A stretch of DNA of 64,000 bases from Streptomyces sp. YIM 121038 (GCF_006088715.1 NZ_CP030771.1:806001-870000), one strand, 5' to 3'; numbered from the stretch's first letter, positions 28,818-38,065 are shown. Made by a program: numbers and translations. The notes: generated by a model not told the origin, from the letters alone.

Positions 28818-29639
28818 TCAGCGGAGGGTGGCGCCGCCGTCGACGTAGAGCTCCTGCATGGTGATGTGGCGCGCCCGGTCGGAGACGAGGAAGACCACGG
28901 CGTCCGCGATGTCCCGGGGCTCGGCGATGCGGCCGAGCGGGATGCCGGTGCGGTAGGTGGCGGGGTCGCCGTCGATGACCCGCCGGGGGGCGCTTTCGTC
29001 GGTCCACAGGGCGCGTTGCATGGCGGTGTCGGTGGAGCCGGGGGCGACGACGTTGCACCGCACGCCGCTGCGGGCGAGCTCCAGGCCGAGGCACTTGGTG
29101 TACATGGCGGCCGCGGCCTTGGACGCGGCGTAGGCGGCCATGCCGGTGCGGGGCACTCCGGCGGCGTTGGAGCCGACGGTGACGACGCTGCCCCGGCCGC
29201 GCGCGGCCATGCGGGGCGTGACGGCGCGTGCGGTGTGGAGGACGCCGCTGGTGTTCACGGCGAAGGTGTCCGCCCAGTCGGCGTCGGTGAGTTCGGCGGC
29301 GGGCCCGGGGCGGAGGATTCCGGCCACGTTGACGAGGATGTCGAGCGGTCCGTGCGCGCGCTCGGTGGCGGCGACCACGGCCTCGACGGACGCGGCGTCG
29401 GTGACGTCCATGACCTGGGCGGTGATGGTGCCCGCGCCCCCGCCCCACCGGGCCGGGTCGGCGGCCCAGTCGGCGGCGAGTTCCTTGACGCCGCCGGCGT
29501 CGCGGTCGGTGGCCACCACCTGGGCGCCCTCGGCGGCCAGCGCCTCGGCGACCGCTGCGCCGATGCCCTGTCCCGCCCCGGTGACCAGGGCGGTTCTGTC
29601 GGCGAGCGCGGCGCGGGCGCCGGGTATGTGGTCAGGCAT
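28818..29639 (-). CDS. dhbA: 2,3-dihydro-2,3-dihydroxybenzoate dehydrogenase
   Basis: NAD-dependent oxidation of 2,3-dihydro-DHB to 2,3-dihydroxybenzoate. The 273-residue protein is a classical short-chain dehydrogenase: TGAGQGIG near residue 21, the Asp in ATDRD selecting NAD over NADP, NVAGIL, the catalytic Ser in VGSNAAG, YAASK, and the C-terminal LYVDGGAT. The first gene of the operon starts at ATG 29639 with GGGGGGAG upstream. An iron box begins 22 bp before the start codon, so iron repression is expected. The SDR family is broad, but the position in front of dhbC-dhbE-dhbB fixes the assignment. Confidence 0.92.
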   Translation of the reverse strand: MPDHIPGARAALADRTALVTGAGQGIGAAVAEALAAEGAQVVATDRDAGGVKELAADWAADPARWGGGAGTITAQVMDVTDAASVEAVVAATERAHGPLDILVNVAGILRPGPAAELTDADWADTFAVNTSGVLHTARAVTPRMAARGRGSVVTVGSNAAGVPRTGMAAYAASKAAAAMYTKCLGLELARSGVRCNVVAPGSTDTAMQRALWTDESAPRRVIDGDPATYRTGIPLGRIAEPRDIADAVVFLVSDRARHITMQELYVDGGATLR

Positions 29640-29660
29640 GGGCGACTCCCCCCGTATCGG

Positions 29661-29679
29661 TTAGGTAAGCCTAACCTAA
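29661..29679. promoter_or_regulatory. Iron box (IdeR/DmdR1-type), proximal
   Basis: TTAGGTAAGCCTAACCTAA matches the actinobacterial iron box TTAGGTTAGGCTAACCTAA at 17 of 19 positions. It lies 22-40 bp before the dhbA start codon, where a bound iron-dependent repressor would block transcription of the DHB operon. Confidence 0.92.
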
Positions 29680-29724
29680 TGCAGTCGCAATGATCACCCA
29701 AGGCGCGCACATTCGGGGAACTCC

Positions 29725-29743
29725 TTTGGTAAGGCTAACCTCA
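29725..29743. promoter_or_regulatory. Second, weaker iron box
   Basis: TTTGGTAAGGCTAACCTCA matches the same 19-bp consensus at 16 positions and lies 45 bp further upstream of the first box. The neighbouring gene on that side ends at 29852 and is also minus-strand, so both boxes should serve dhbA. A double site suggests tight repression or an extended repressor footprint. Confidence 0.75.
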
Positions 29744-29851
29744 CTTGCGGCGGGCGCGATACGAGGTCGCTCCCCCAGGTCTCCGCTGAAGGGTCGCTGA
29801 AGGGCCCTTGGTCCGGGGGAAGTTCATGGCCGCCCACCGCGCCGCCCCTGC

Positions 29852-31144
29852 TCACACACGGGCCAGCCTGGGGTAGTCGCGCGTGAACGCCTCGGGTCCC
29901 GGGGCGGCGCCGCCGCCCTCGACGAGCAGGGCCAGATAGCCGCGGGCCGCGTGCGGGGCGAAGTCCGGACCCGCGTCGCGGTAGGCGGCACAGGCGGCGG
30001 CGAACTCCTCGGCCGTGCCGATGACGATGTCCGCCAGATACGCCTCGCCGCCCTCCGGCGACAGCGGCTCGGAGCCGAGGCGAGCGACCGTCATCGCCCT
30101 CGTCCGCTCCAGGAGCGGGACGAAGAAGTCGGCGTACTCCTTGGCGCGGTGGACGTCCGGCGCGATGACGTGGACACCGGCGCCCCGGTGGACCGCGTGC
30201 CCGGCGTCCCGCGAACCGAGCGCGTACAGATGGCTCACCAGGAACAGCGCGGTCAGCTTGGCCTGGCCGCGCAGCCCGCGCACCGGTCTCTCGTCGCCCT
30301 CGCACAGGGCCAACGCGGCCGCCACGACGGCCTCCTGGGGCGGCCGGGACACGCTGATCAGACCGTAGGCGAGGGCGAAGGAACTGCGGCGCACGTCCGC
30401 GGAGAAGTCCTCGGCCGTGAGCGCCTGGGCGGTCCGGGAAGAGCGGAGGGAGGAGCCCACGGAGGACAGCCGAGCCGGGCCGAGCGCCACCCTGCGCCCG
30501 CCGAGCAGCGTCAGCAGCGCGTCGAGCGGGAAGGGCCGGCTCACGTCGAGGAGCGTCGTCACGGCGATCAGGACCTCCCCCGACTCCCGTGCCGCGGCGG
30601 CGACGTCAGCCCCGATCGGGACGTCGTGCCAGGCGTGGACGACGCCGCCGCCGTGCCGCACGTCGACGGAGATCCGGTCCCCGTCGAGCACGGCGGACAG
30701 GGCCGGGACCGCGGGCGGCCTCCTCGACGGGAAGTCCAGGGCGAGGCCCAGCGACACGAAGGGGTCCAGCGTGGCCACGCGCCAGCCGCCGTCCCGCGCC
30801 CGGCGCAGCAGCGCGCACTCGTACGACGGGTTCACGACGAAGGTCGGCACGCCGCCCGGAGGCAGCAGGGCGCAGCCCGCCCGCCAGGACAGCAGCGGCC
30901 GCTGGGCGGACGTGCCGGGCGGGTGGTCCTGCCAGGCGGGGCGGCGGCAGCGCGGATGGTGCAGCGCGGCGGCGGCGACCGCGTCCCGTGCCTCCACCTC
31001 GAGAGCGGCCGCCGTCCACCGCCCCAGCGGGCGGCCGCAGCTCTGGCAGTCGACCGGCCACAGCTGCGCCTTGAGTTCAGCGATGACGGCCGGGCCGAGG
31101 CTGCCCTTCGTCACCGCGTCGGTCCGTAACCGGGAAACCGCCAT
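29852..31144 (-). CDS. SecA-like protein with degenerate ATPase motifs and zinc knuckle
   Basis: 430 residues, function unknown. The N-terminus carries a putative zinc site, CQSCGRPLG (about 34-42), followed by HHPRC about 40 residues on. The C-terminal third resembles the first nucleotide-binding domain of SecA. ALFLVSHLYAL plus GVHVIAPDVHRAKEYADFF aligns with the SecA segment around VHVVTVNDYLA, and YLADIVIGTAEEFAA aligns with its ADITYGTNNEFGFD motif. The Walker A lysine loop GEGKT is replaced by GQAKLT, so ATP hydrolysis is unlikely. Codon 6 is TTA, the rare bldA-dependent leucine codon. If initiation is instead at GTG 31114, TTA is excluded. It is probably a single-gene unit. The SecA relationship is my own alignment by eye. 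Confidence 0.65.
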   Translation of the reverse strand: MAVSRLRTDAVTKGSLGPAVIAELKAQLWPVDCQSCGRPLGRWTAAALEVEARDAVAAAALHHPRCRRPAWQDHPPGTSAQRPLLSWRAGCALLPPGGVPTFVVNPSYECALLRRARDGGWRVATLDPFVSLGLALDFPSRRPPAVPALSAVLDGDRISVDVRHGGGVVHAWHDVPIGADVAAAARESGEVLIAVTTLLDVSRPFPLDALLTLLGGRRVALGPARLSSVGSSLRSSRTAQALTAEDFSADVRRSSFALAYGLISVSRPPQEAVVAAALALCEGDERPVRGLRGQAKLTALFLVSHLYALGSRDAGHAVHRGAGVHVIAPDVHRAKEYADFFVPLLERTRAMTVARLGSEPLSPEGGEAYLADIVIGTAEEFAAACAAYRDAGPDFAPHAARGYLALLVEGGGAAPGPEAFTRDYPRLARV

Positions 31145-31345
31145 CGCTCCGCCCGCCCCATCTCGACGTCGTCGGTCGGCGCACGCGGGCGACGGGGCCG
31201 TGCGGCGGACGCCTGTCCCCCTCCGGCGGGCGTCCGCCGCCGGGCTCCGTTCCTCGTCCGGGTACGCCGTGGCAGTGTCCTGCGCGGGGTTCGGGAGGGG
31301 TCCCGCACCCGGCGGGGCGCGTGGGTCCGGCCGGCGGGCGGGCCC

Positions 31346-32242
31346 TCAGCCGGCCATCGCCGGGCGCAGCACCAGTTCGCACCACGCGCGGAAGGCCGTC
31401 GGGCTCGCGGTCGCCGGGGTCCGGGGCACGCCGTCGTCGAGGCCCTCCTCCTTGGCGCGCTTCATCTCGATCAGGCCCTGGACGAACGCGTCGCCGAGGC
31501 CGTGGCCGGTGAGTTCGGCGGCGAGAGCGTCGTACGACCGGCGTTCGTAGCGAACCGGCCGGCCGAGGGTCTCGGACATGACGCGGGCCATGTCGTTCGG
31601 CGAGAGGTCCTCCGGGCCGAGGACCGGCACCTCGCCGGTGCCCGACCAGGACCGGTCGAGCAGCAGGCGGGCGGCGGCCGCCGCGATGTCCCGCGTGCTG
31701 GCCAAGGGGGCCTTGCGGTCGGCGGCACAGGTGTCGGTGAACACCCCCTCGTCGCGCAGGGAGCCCACCTCGCCCAGCAGGTTCTCCATGAACGACGGGC
31801 AGGCGAGCGCCCGGTAGGCCACGCCCGTGCTCGCGATGAGGTCGTCCATGGCCAGCGACGCCGTGACCAGTCCGGCGCGCCCGGCCAGGGGCGTGCCGCC
31901 GCCGAGCGCCGAGACGCCGACCACGTGCCGCACGCCGTGGGCCGCGAACGCCCGCGCGGCGGCACGGGTGAACCCGCTGTACGCGGACTCCAGGGTCGGC
32001 GCCGCGGGGTCCGGCGGGACGATCCACAGCACCGCGTCCGCACCGGCGAAGGCCCGGTCGACGACCTGCGGGTCGCGGTGCGAGCCGGGCACGACGTCGA
32101 CGCGTGCGCGCAGCGGGGCGGAGAGCTTGGCGGGGTCCCGTACGACGACGCGGAGCGCCTCGTCGTGCGCGGGAGCCCCGTCGAGGAGGGTGTGCAGGAC
32201 CTGGTTGCCGATGTTCCCCGTCGGAGCGGTGATGACGATCAT
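31346..32242 (-). CDS. NmrA-like NAD(P)-binding protein
   Basis: A 298-residue atypical short-chain dehydrogenase of the NmrA/QOR2 type. The N-terminal dinucleotide loop ITAPTGNIGNQVL (residues 4-16) is the NmrA form of the Rossmann motif. ADAVLWIVPPD and VRHVVGVSALGG follow, and the usual SDR YxxxK catalytic pair is not evident. Such proteins sense redox state or act as NADPH:quinone reductases. It diverges from a LysR regulator across a 69-bp spacer, a common sensor/target layout, so it is probably the regulated gene. The substrate cannot be read from sequence. Confidence 0.85.
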   Translation of the reverse strand: MIVITAPTGNIGNQVLHTLLDGAPAHDEALRVVVRDPAKLSAPLRARVDVVPGSHRDPQVVDRAFAGADAVLWIVPPDPAAPTLESAYSGFTRAAARAFAAHGVRHVVGVSALGGGTPLAGRAGLVTASLAMDDLIASTGVAYRALACPSFMENLLGEVGSLRDEGVFTDTCAADRKAPLASTRDIAAAAARLLLDRSWSGTGEVPVLGPEDLSPNDMARVMSETLGRPVRYERRSYDALAAELTGHGLGDAFVQGLIEMKRAKEEGLDDGVPRTPATASPTAFRAWCELVLRPAMAG

Positions 32243-32278
32243 GCGTCGAGTCTCGGCCGCGGCCGAACGCGCCGTCCA

Positions 32279-32313
32279 ATACCTTCTGTTGACGATTGAT
32301 ACGCTCAGGGTAT
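32279..32313. promoter_or_regulatory. Inverted repeat ATACC/GGTAT in the divergent NmrA-LysR promoter
   Basis: ATACC (32279-32283) and GGTAT (32309-32313) form widely spaced inverted arms around TTGACGATTGATACG. The right arm runs into the LysR start codon, so a bound regulator could block its own translation start or transcription. This is a candidate LysR box region only; the short arms could be chance. Confidence 0.35.
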
Positions 32314-33169
32314 GGATCTTGACTTGCGCAAGCTCCGCTACTTCGTCGCCGTGGCGGACCAGCGGCACTTCGGCCGGGCCGCCGAGCGGCTCCACATCGC
32401 CCAGCCCGTCCTCAGCCGCCAGATCCGGGCCTTCGAGCGGGAGTTGGGCTGCGCGCTCTTCGTTCGTACGACGCGCAGCGTGGAGCTGACCGCCGCGGGC
32501 CGGAAGCTCCACGAGGAGGCGCGCGGGCTCACCGCGTCCGTCGAGGCGGCGCTGCGGCGGGTGCGGGACGCCGACCGGGGCGCCCGGCGCCTGGCCATCG
32601 CCTTCTCGCCCGGGCTGCACGTGTCCGAGGCGATCGTCGCGTTCACCGCGCGCCACGCGGACCTGGAGGTCGACCTCGTCCCGTCACGCTGGTGGGAGGG
32701 CGACGCCCCGCTGCGGGACGGCCGGGCCCACGTCGGCTATCTGCGCGGGCCGTTCGACACGGCGGGGCTGCGCGTCGTGCCCGTCGGGCGCGAGCCCCGG
32801 GTCGCCTGCGTGCCCGTCACGCATCGCCTCGCCCGGCGCGCGGAGTTGCTCTCGGCGGACCTCGAAGGCGAGCCGGTCCTCGACGCGCGGCGGCGGCGTA
32901 CGTCGTCGGTCGAGGAGAAGTTCGAACTCATCGCCGCCGGGCACGGCGTGGCCCTCGTACCGCTGAGCGTCGCGCGGTCCTATCCCCGGCCCGACCTCGT
33001 CCACGTGCCCGTGACGGACGCCCCGCCGGTCGAGACGTGTCTCGCCGTGCCGGAGGGCGGCTGCGAGGGGCCGGTGGCCGACTTCGTGGAGGTCGCCACC
33101 ACGGTGCTGCGGCAGCGTGCGGCGGCGCACGTCCCCCGGCCCGCGCGCGAGCACCCTGGAGCACCATGA
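32312..33169 (+). CDS. LysR-family transcriptional regulator
   Basis: 285 residues. The N-terminal winged helix-turn-helix is canonical: LRYFVAVADQRHFGRAAERLHIAQPVLSRQI and LGCALFVRTTRSVELTAAG (residues 7-62). A substrate-binding-like effector domain follows, with the segments AGHGVALVPLSVA and DLVHVPV. It resembles CatR/BenM-type regulators in length and spacing. It diverges from the NmrA-like gene, its likely target, and overlaps the downstream fructosamine kinase by ATGA, so the two are co-translated. The inducer is unknown. Confidence 0.93.
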   Translation: MDLDLRKLRYFVAVADQRHFGRAAERLHIAQPVLSRQIRAFERELGCALFVRTTRSVELTAAGRKLHEEARGLTASVEAALRRVRDADRGARRLAIAFSPGLHVSEAIVAFTARHADLEVDLVPSRWWEGDAPLRDGRAHVGYLRGPFDTAGLRVVPVGREPRVACVPVTHRLARRAELLSADLEGEPVLDARRRRTSSVEEKFELIAAGHGVALVPLSVARSYPRPDLVHVPVTDAPPVETCLAVPEGGCEGPVADFVEVATTVLRQRAAAHVPRPAREHPGAP

Positions 33170-34041
33170 GCGCCCGCCCCGCCTCAGGCCACGGCCCCGG
33201 TGCCGTGGCGGCCCGGCTCACCGGACTGGCGGCGACCGCCGAGCGGCCGCTGTCGGCCGCGCTCACCGAAGTCGTCCTCGACGGCGGGCGGGTGGTCGTG
33301 GTCAAGCGCGACGACGCGCCCGGCGCGGCGCGGGCCGAGGCGGCGGGCCTGCGCTGGCTCGCCGCCACCGGGACGGTCCGCGTGCCCGCCGTGCACGGGC
33401 GCGAAGGAGGGTGGCTGGTGATCGACCGCGTACCGACCGGCCCGGCGAGCGCCGACGCGGCGGCGCGGTTCGGCCGGGACCTGGCCGCCCTGCACGCCAC
33501 CGGAGCGCCCGCCTTCGGCGCACCGCCGCCCGGCGGCCTTGAGGACGCGTACATCGGGCTCGCCCCCATGCGCAACGTTCCCGGCGACGACTGGCCGAGC
33601 TGGTACGCCGCGCACCGGGTACTGCCCTATCTGCGCCGTACCGTCGACGACGGTACGGTGCGGCCCGCCGAAGCCGCCGTGGTCGAGCGCGTCTGCGCGC
33701 GCCTTCCGGAGTTGGCCGGGCCCGCCGAACCGCCCGCCCGGCTGCACGGGGACCTGTGGAACGGCAACGTCCTGTGGGGCGCCGACGGACACGTCCGGCT
33801 GATCGACCCGGCCGCCCACGGCGGACACCGCGAGACCGACCTCGCGATGCTGGACCTGTTCGGCTGCCCGTGCCTGGAGCGGATCCTCGACGGCTACCAG
33901 CGGGCGGCGCCGCTCGCCGACGGCTGGCGGGACCGCGTCGGCCTGCACCAGCTCTTCCCGCTGCTCGTCCACGCCGTGCTCTTCGGCCGCGGGTACGCGG
34001 AGCGGGCCCTGGCCTCGGCCCGGTCGGTTCTGGCGCGCTGA
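33166..34041 (+). CDS. Fructosamine kinase family protein
   Basis: A 291-residue APH-fold kinase of the fructosamine-3-kinase group, which phosphorylates Amadori products on glycated amines so that they fall apart (deglycation). Visible motifs are VVVVKRDD (ATP lysine), DLAALHATGAPAFG, DAYIGLAPM, LHGDLWNGNVLWG (catalytic Asp and Asn, the FN3K form of the Brenner motif) and LIDPAAHGGHRETDLAMLDLFG (Mg-binding Asp). HGDLWNGN plus DPAAHGGHRE distinguishes it from antibiotic phosphotransferases. ATG 33166 overlaps the LysR stop codon (ATGA), implying co-expression. Confidence 0.93.
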   Translation: MSARPASGHGPGAVAARLTGLAATAERPLSAALTEVVLDGGRVVVVKRDDAPGAARAEAAGLRWLAATGTVRVPAVHGREGGWLVIDRVPTGPASADAAARFGRDLAALHATGAPAFGAPPPGGLEDAYIGLAPMRNVPGDDWPSWYAAHRVLPYLRRTVDDGTVRPAEAAVVERVCARLPELAGPAEPPARLHGDLWNGNVLWGADGHVRLIDPAAHGGHRETDLAMLDLFGCPCLERILDGYQRAAPLADGWRDRVGLHQLFPLLVHAVLFGRGYAERALASARSVLAR

Positions 34042-34115
34042 GCGGCCCGTGCGGCGGCCGTAGGGGATGCGGCTTCCGCTTCCCCTCCCCGACTCCGGCG
34101 CGCCATACTGGTGGC

Positions 34116-34787
34116 GTGGACACTGGGGCGTCGACCGATCCGCCGCGTCGGACCGAAGGCGAGTCCGAGCGGCGAGAACTACTCCTGCGTGAGCGTGAGG
34201 AGGCCGTCGACGAACGGGAACGCGCCGCCGATGCGAGACAGGCCGCGGCCGAGACCCGCGACGCCGACGCGGAGGCACGTGACCACGCCGCCGACGCACG
34301 CGAGGACGCCGCGAACACCCGCGAAGACGCCGCCGACGCGCGCGATGGCGTCGCGAACGAACGCGGCCTCATCGCCAACGCGCGCGAGACCGCCGCAGAC
34401 GCGCGCGAGGCCGCCGCAGACGCGCGCGAGGCCGCCGCAGACGCGCGCGAGGCCGCCGCAGACGCGCGCGAAACGAAAGCGGACGCGCGCGAACGCGGTC
34501 TCGACGCCCGCGAAGCGAGAGCGGACCTGCACGGTCGCGCCCTGCGCCAGGTGGTGCCCGCCGAGCGGCAGCGGTCCTACGAACACATCGCGCGGGCCCA
34601 GACCCTGATCGCCTCCAGCCAGGCGAGGCTGGACCGCAGCGAGGCGAGACTGCGCCGCGCGGACGCCCGTGACGTGCGCGAGCAGAAGGCGGTGGACCAG
34701 GAGGTCGCCGCCTCCGCGCGCCAAGCCGACGACCAACGCCGTTCCGCTCGGCCCGGGGACGCCGCGTCACGACCCGACCAGGGATAG
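34116..34787 (+). CDS. Highly charged coiled-coil protein with 7-residue repeats
   Basis: 223 residues and no recognised enzymatic domain. The N-terminus is followed by an almost uninterrupted Ala/Arg/Glu/Asp helix. From about residue 50 a seven-residue unit A-D-A-R-E-A-A (with variants ADARETK, ADARERG) is repeated, encoded by near-identical 21-bp units. Heptads with Ala at the core positions suggest a long Ala-coil or a single charged helix. A second helical part, RALRQVVPAERQRSYEHIARAQ, follows, then a disordered tail. There is no signal peptide or membrane segment, so it is cytoplasmic. I selected GTG 34116, and GTG 34111 is out of frame. It sits alone between the kinase and the AfsR-like regulator. 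Function unknown; scaffold or stress-type roles are only speculation. Confidence 0.75.
   Translation: MDTGASTDPPRRTEGESERRELLLREREEAVDERERAADARQAAAETRDADAEARDHAADAREDAANTREDAADARDGVANERGLIANARETAADAREAAADAREAAADAREAAADARETKADARERGLDAREARADLHGRALRQVVPAERQRSYEHIARAQTLIASSQARLDRSEARLRRADARDVREQKAVDQEVAASARQADDQRRSARPGDAASRPDQG
34380..34463 (+). repeat. Four 21-bp tandem repeats coding for coiled-coil heptads
   Basis: Units start at 34380, 34401, 34422 and 34443. The last three are identical and the first differs by one or two bases. Two degenerate units follow to 34505. Each encodes one heptad, so copy-number changes keep the frame and add or remove exactly one coil turn pair. Confidence 0.95.
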
Positions 34788-34849
34788 ACGGCCGTCGGCC
34801 CGCACCCTCCGCAGGGATCACCCGGCCGTGCTCATGGCAAAATCACCGG

Positions 34850-37800
34850 GTGCAGATCGGGATGCTGGGTCCACTGGAGGTTCGCACGGACGACGGCGTC
34901 TCGGCCGACGTGCCGGGCGCGCGGTTGCGCGGGCTGCTCGTCGCCCTCGCGCTCACACCGGGGCAGGTGGTCCCGAAGGCGTCGCTCGTCGACTGGATCT
35001 GGGGCGAGCGCCCGCCCGCCGACGCGACGAACGCCCTGCAACGCCTGGTGTCCCGGCTGCGCAAGCTGCTGCCGGACGGAGCGGTCGAGGGGCAGCCCGA
35101 CGGCTATCGGCTGCGCGTGGAGCCCGACGCGGTCGACGCCGTGCGGTTCGAACGCCTCCTCGGCGCGGGCCGGGCCCGCACCGAGGACGCCTCCCGGCGG
35201 GTGCGGGTGCTGCGCGAGGCCCTCGGCCTGTGGCGCGGTGCGGCCCTGCAGGACGTCGGCCTCCAGGACAGCGAGGCGTGCGCCGCCGCGGCCGTCCGCC
35301 TCGAAGCGCTGCGCCTGACCGCCACGGAGGAGCGCGTCGACGCGGAGATCGCCCTCGGGCACGGCGCGGAGCTGGTCACGGAGCTGACCGACCTGGTCGC
35401 CGCGCACCCGGTGCGCGAACGGCTCGTCGCCGCGCTGATGCGCGCCCTGGTCGCGGCCGGTCGCGACAGCGAGGCGCTTCAGGCGTACCAGCACGCCCGG
35501 GAGGCCCTGGCCGACGCGCTCGGCGTCGACCCCTCACCGGACCTCGCCGCGCTGCACGTCGCGCTGTTGCGGGGCGAGCTGGGGCGCGACGAGCGGAAGC
35601 GGGAGCGGGCGGAAGCGGGGCGCAGGACCAATCTGCGCGCCGAGCTGACCACCTTCGTCGGCAAGGGCGGCGACGTCGCCGCGGTCCGCGAACTCGTCGC
35701 CGAGCACCGGCTGACCACGCTGATCGGGCCGGGCGGCGCGGGCAAGACGCGGCTGGCCACGGAGACCGCGCGCACGCTGCTCGACGACGTACCGGACGGG
35801 GCCTGGCTGGTGGAGCTCGCCGCCATCGGCCCCGAGGGCGACGTGGCCCAGGCGACGCTCGCCGCGCTCGACCTGCGGGACACCCTGCTCGGCGAGGCCG
35901 CGAACGCCGAGCCGACGGACCGGCTCGTCGCCGCGATCCGCGAGCGGGACGCGCTGCTGATCCTGGACAACTGCGAGCATCTGATCGAGTCCGCGGCGGT
36001 GTTCGCCCACCGGCTGCTCGGCGAGTGCCGGCGGCTGCGGATCCTCGCGACGAGCCGGGAACCGCTCGGCATCACCGGGGAGGCGCTGTGGCCGGTCGAA
36101 CCGCTGGCCCTGCCCCAGCCGGACGCGGACCCGGGCGCGATCGCGTCCTCGCCCGCCGTCCAGCTGCTGCGGGACCGGGCCGGAGCCGTGCGCCGGGACC
36201 TCGCCGCCGACGCCGCCACGCTGGCGACCATGGTGCGCGTGTGCCGGGCCCTCGACGGGATGCCGCTGGCGATCGAACTGGCCGCGGCCCGTCTTCGCAC
36301 CCTGTCCGTCGAGCAGCTCGCGCACCGGCTCGACGACCGGTTCCGCCTGCTGACCAGCGGCAGCCGCACCGCCCTTCCGCGGCACAAGACGCTGCGCGCG
36401 GTGGTCGACTGGAGCTGGGAGCTGCTCACCGAGGCCGAGCGGACGGTCCTGCGCAGACTGTCGGTGTTCGCGGGCGGGGCGAGTCTGGAAGCGGCCGAAC
36501 GGGTCTGCGCGGACCACCCCGACACCGCCGCCGACACCGCCGCCGCCGACGGTGTCGGCTCCGTCGCGCCGGAGCAGGTCCTGGAGCTGCTCACCTCGCT
36601 GACCGAGAAGTCGCTGCTGCGCGCCGGGGGCGACGGCGCGCCGCGCTACCGCATGCTCGGCACCATCAAGGAGTACGCCGGATTCCGGCTCGCGGAGGCC
36701 GGTGAGGCGGAGTCGGCGCGCCGCGCCCACCTGGCCTACTGCACCGAACTCGCCGAGACCGCGGAGCCGCATCTGCGCCGCGCCGAGCAGTTGGAGTGGC
36801 TCGCCGTGCTGCGGGCCGAGCACGACGACATCGGGGCGGCCATGCGCGGCGCGCTCGCGGCGGGCGAGGCACAGGCGGCGATGCGGCTCGCGGCGGGCGC
36901 GGGCTGGTACTGGTGGCTCAGCGGGCACAAGACCGAGGGCCTGGAGCTGATCACCGCGGCCACGGAGACGCCCGGCGAGGTCACCGACGCGTACCGGGCC
37001 ACGGTGTACGCCCTGGGCTCGATGTTCGTGACCTCCGGCCTCGGCGACGAGCACCTGGCCGCGGAGTGGATCCACCAGGCGTACCGGTTCAGCCGCGGCG
37101 CCGCGGCCGGTGGGCAGCGCCACCCGGCGATCGGGCTCGTCGCCCCGATGGAACGCCTGTTGCGGGCCCCCGACGCGTTCCTGCCCGCCTGGGAGGCGCT
37201 GCTCGCCGACGAGGACCCCTGGGTGCGCGCCCTCGCCCGGCTGCACCTGGGCAAGTTCCGGGTCGTGTTCGGCCACAAGGGGCAGGACGCGGACGCGTAT
37301 CTGGAGCGGGCGCTCACCGAGTTCCGGGCGCTCGGCGAGCGGTTCGGGATCTCCTTCGCCCTCAGCGAGCTCGCGGAACGCATGGCCGTGCGCGGCGAGT
37401 TCACCACCGCGTGCGCGTACTACGAGGAGGCGGTCGAGGTCGTCACCGAGGTCGGCGCCGGGGAGGACGTCATCCGGCTGCGGTCGCGCCAGGCCCAGCT
37501 CTACTGGCTGCTCGGCGACGAGGCCGCGGGCGCCGCCGCCCTCGCCGAGGCACAGCGGTGCGCGGAGGGCGTCACCTGGCCGGGAGCGCTCGCCCTGCTG
37601 GCCCTCGCGAAGGCGGAACTCGCCCGGTGGGACGGCCGTGCCGAGGAGGCCCGGCAGCACCTCGACGCGGTGACGGCCGTGCTCGGCCGGGAGGCGGAGC
37701 AGGCGAGCATCCGCGCGGTGACGCACGACCTGCTCGCCTATCTGACCGACGACCTCGACGAGGCGAGGGCGCACCGCGCCACGGCCTGCGCGGCGGCGTC

Positions 37801-38065
37801 CGAGTCGGGGCACGCGCCGCTGCTCGCACAGGTGCTCGTCGGGGTCGCGGACCTGGCGCTGCGTCATGACGAGTACGCGCAGGCGGCGCGCCTGCTCGCG
37901 GCGGCCGCGGACGTGCGGGGCCTGCCGGACCGCTCCCACCCGGACGTCGTACGGATCGAGCGGACGGCGCGGAGCCGCCTCGGCGACGCGCGGTTCGCCG
38001 AGGCGGCCCTGGAGGGGGCGGGGACCGGCTGGTCCCGGTTGGTGGAGGTCACGCTCGCTTCTTGA
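34850..38065 (+). CDS. AfsR/SARP-type regulator with BTAD, NB-ARC and TPR domains
   Basis: A 1071-residue STAND ATPase transcription factor. The N-terminal OmpR-like winged helix (about 10-90, ALTPGQVVPKASLVDWIWGE) is followed by a bacterial transcriptional activation domain (95-240, ending ADALGVDPSPDLAALHVALL). An NB-ARC ATPase has Walker A GPGGAGKTRL near 293, Walker B LLILDNCEH near 375, and ATSREPLGI. The long alpha-helical TPR-like C-terminus extends to residue 1071. Such proteins activate secondary-metabolite and export genes from direct-repeat sites. The GTG start is at 34850. Its 3' end overlaps the convergent ABC permease by 17 bp, and that exporter is its nearest candidate target. 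It could also act on the PKS cluster, which lacks its own regulator in view. Confidence 0.95.
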   Translation: MQIGMLGPLEVRTDDGVSADVPGARLRGLLVALALTPGQVVPKASLVDWIWGERPPADATNALQRLVSRLRKLLPDGAVEGQPDGYRLRVEPDAVDAVRFERLLGAGRARTEDASRRVRVLREALGLWRGAALQDVGLQDSEACAAAAVRLEALRLTATEERVDAEIALGHGAELVTELTDLVAAHPVRERLVAALMRALVAAGRDSEALQAYQHAREALADALGVDPSPDLAALHVALLRGELGRDERKRERAEAGRRTNLRAELTTFVGKGGDVAAVRELVAEHRLTTLIGPGGAGKTRLATETARTLLDDVPDGAWLVELAAIGPEGDVAQATLAALDLRDTLLGEAANAEPTDRLVAAIRERDALLILDNCEHLIESAAVFAHRLLGECRRLRILATSREPLGITGEALWPVEPLALPQPDADPGAIASSPAVQLLRDRAGAVRRDLAADAATLATMVRVCRALDGMPLAIELAAARLRTLSVEQLAHRLDDRFRLLTSGSRTALPRHKTLRAVVDWSWELLTEAERTVLRRLSVFAGGASLEAAERVCADHPDTAADTAAADGVGSVAPEQVLELLTSLTEKSLLRAGGDGAPRYRMLGTIKEYAGFRLAEAGEAESARRAHLAYCTELAETAEPHLRRAEQLEWLAVLRAEHDDIGAAMRGALAAGEAQAAMRLAAGAGWYWWLSGHKTEGLELITAATETPGEVTDAYRATVYALGSMFVTSGLGDEHLAAEWIHQAYRFSRGAAAGGQRHPAIGLVAPMERLLRAPDAFLPAWEALLADEDPWVRALARLHLGKFRVVFGHKGQDADAYLERALTEFRALGERFGISFALSELAERMAVRGEFTTACAYYEEAVEVVTEVGAGEDVIRLRSRQAQLYWLLGDEAAGAAALAEAQRCAEGVTWPGALALLALAKAELARWDGRAEEARQHLDAVTAVLGREAEQASIRAVTHDLLAYLTDDLDEARAHRATACAAASESGHAPLLAQVLVGVADLALRHDEYAQAARLLAAAADVRGLPDRSHPDVVRIERTARSRLGDARFAEAALEGAGTGWSRLVEVTLAS

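Noticed and set aside
34380..34505. Tandem repeats as a CRISPR array
   Set aside because: Units are contiguous 21-bp in-frame coding repeats without spacers, and no cas genes are present.
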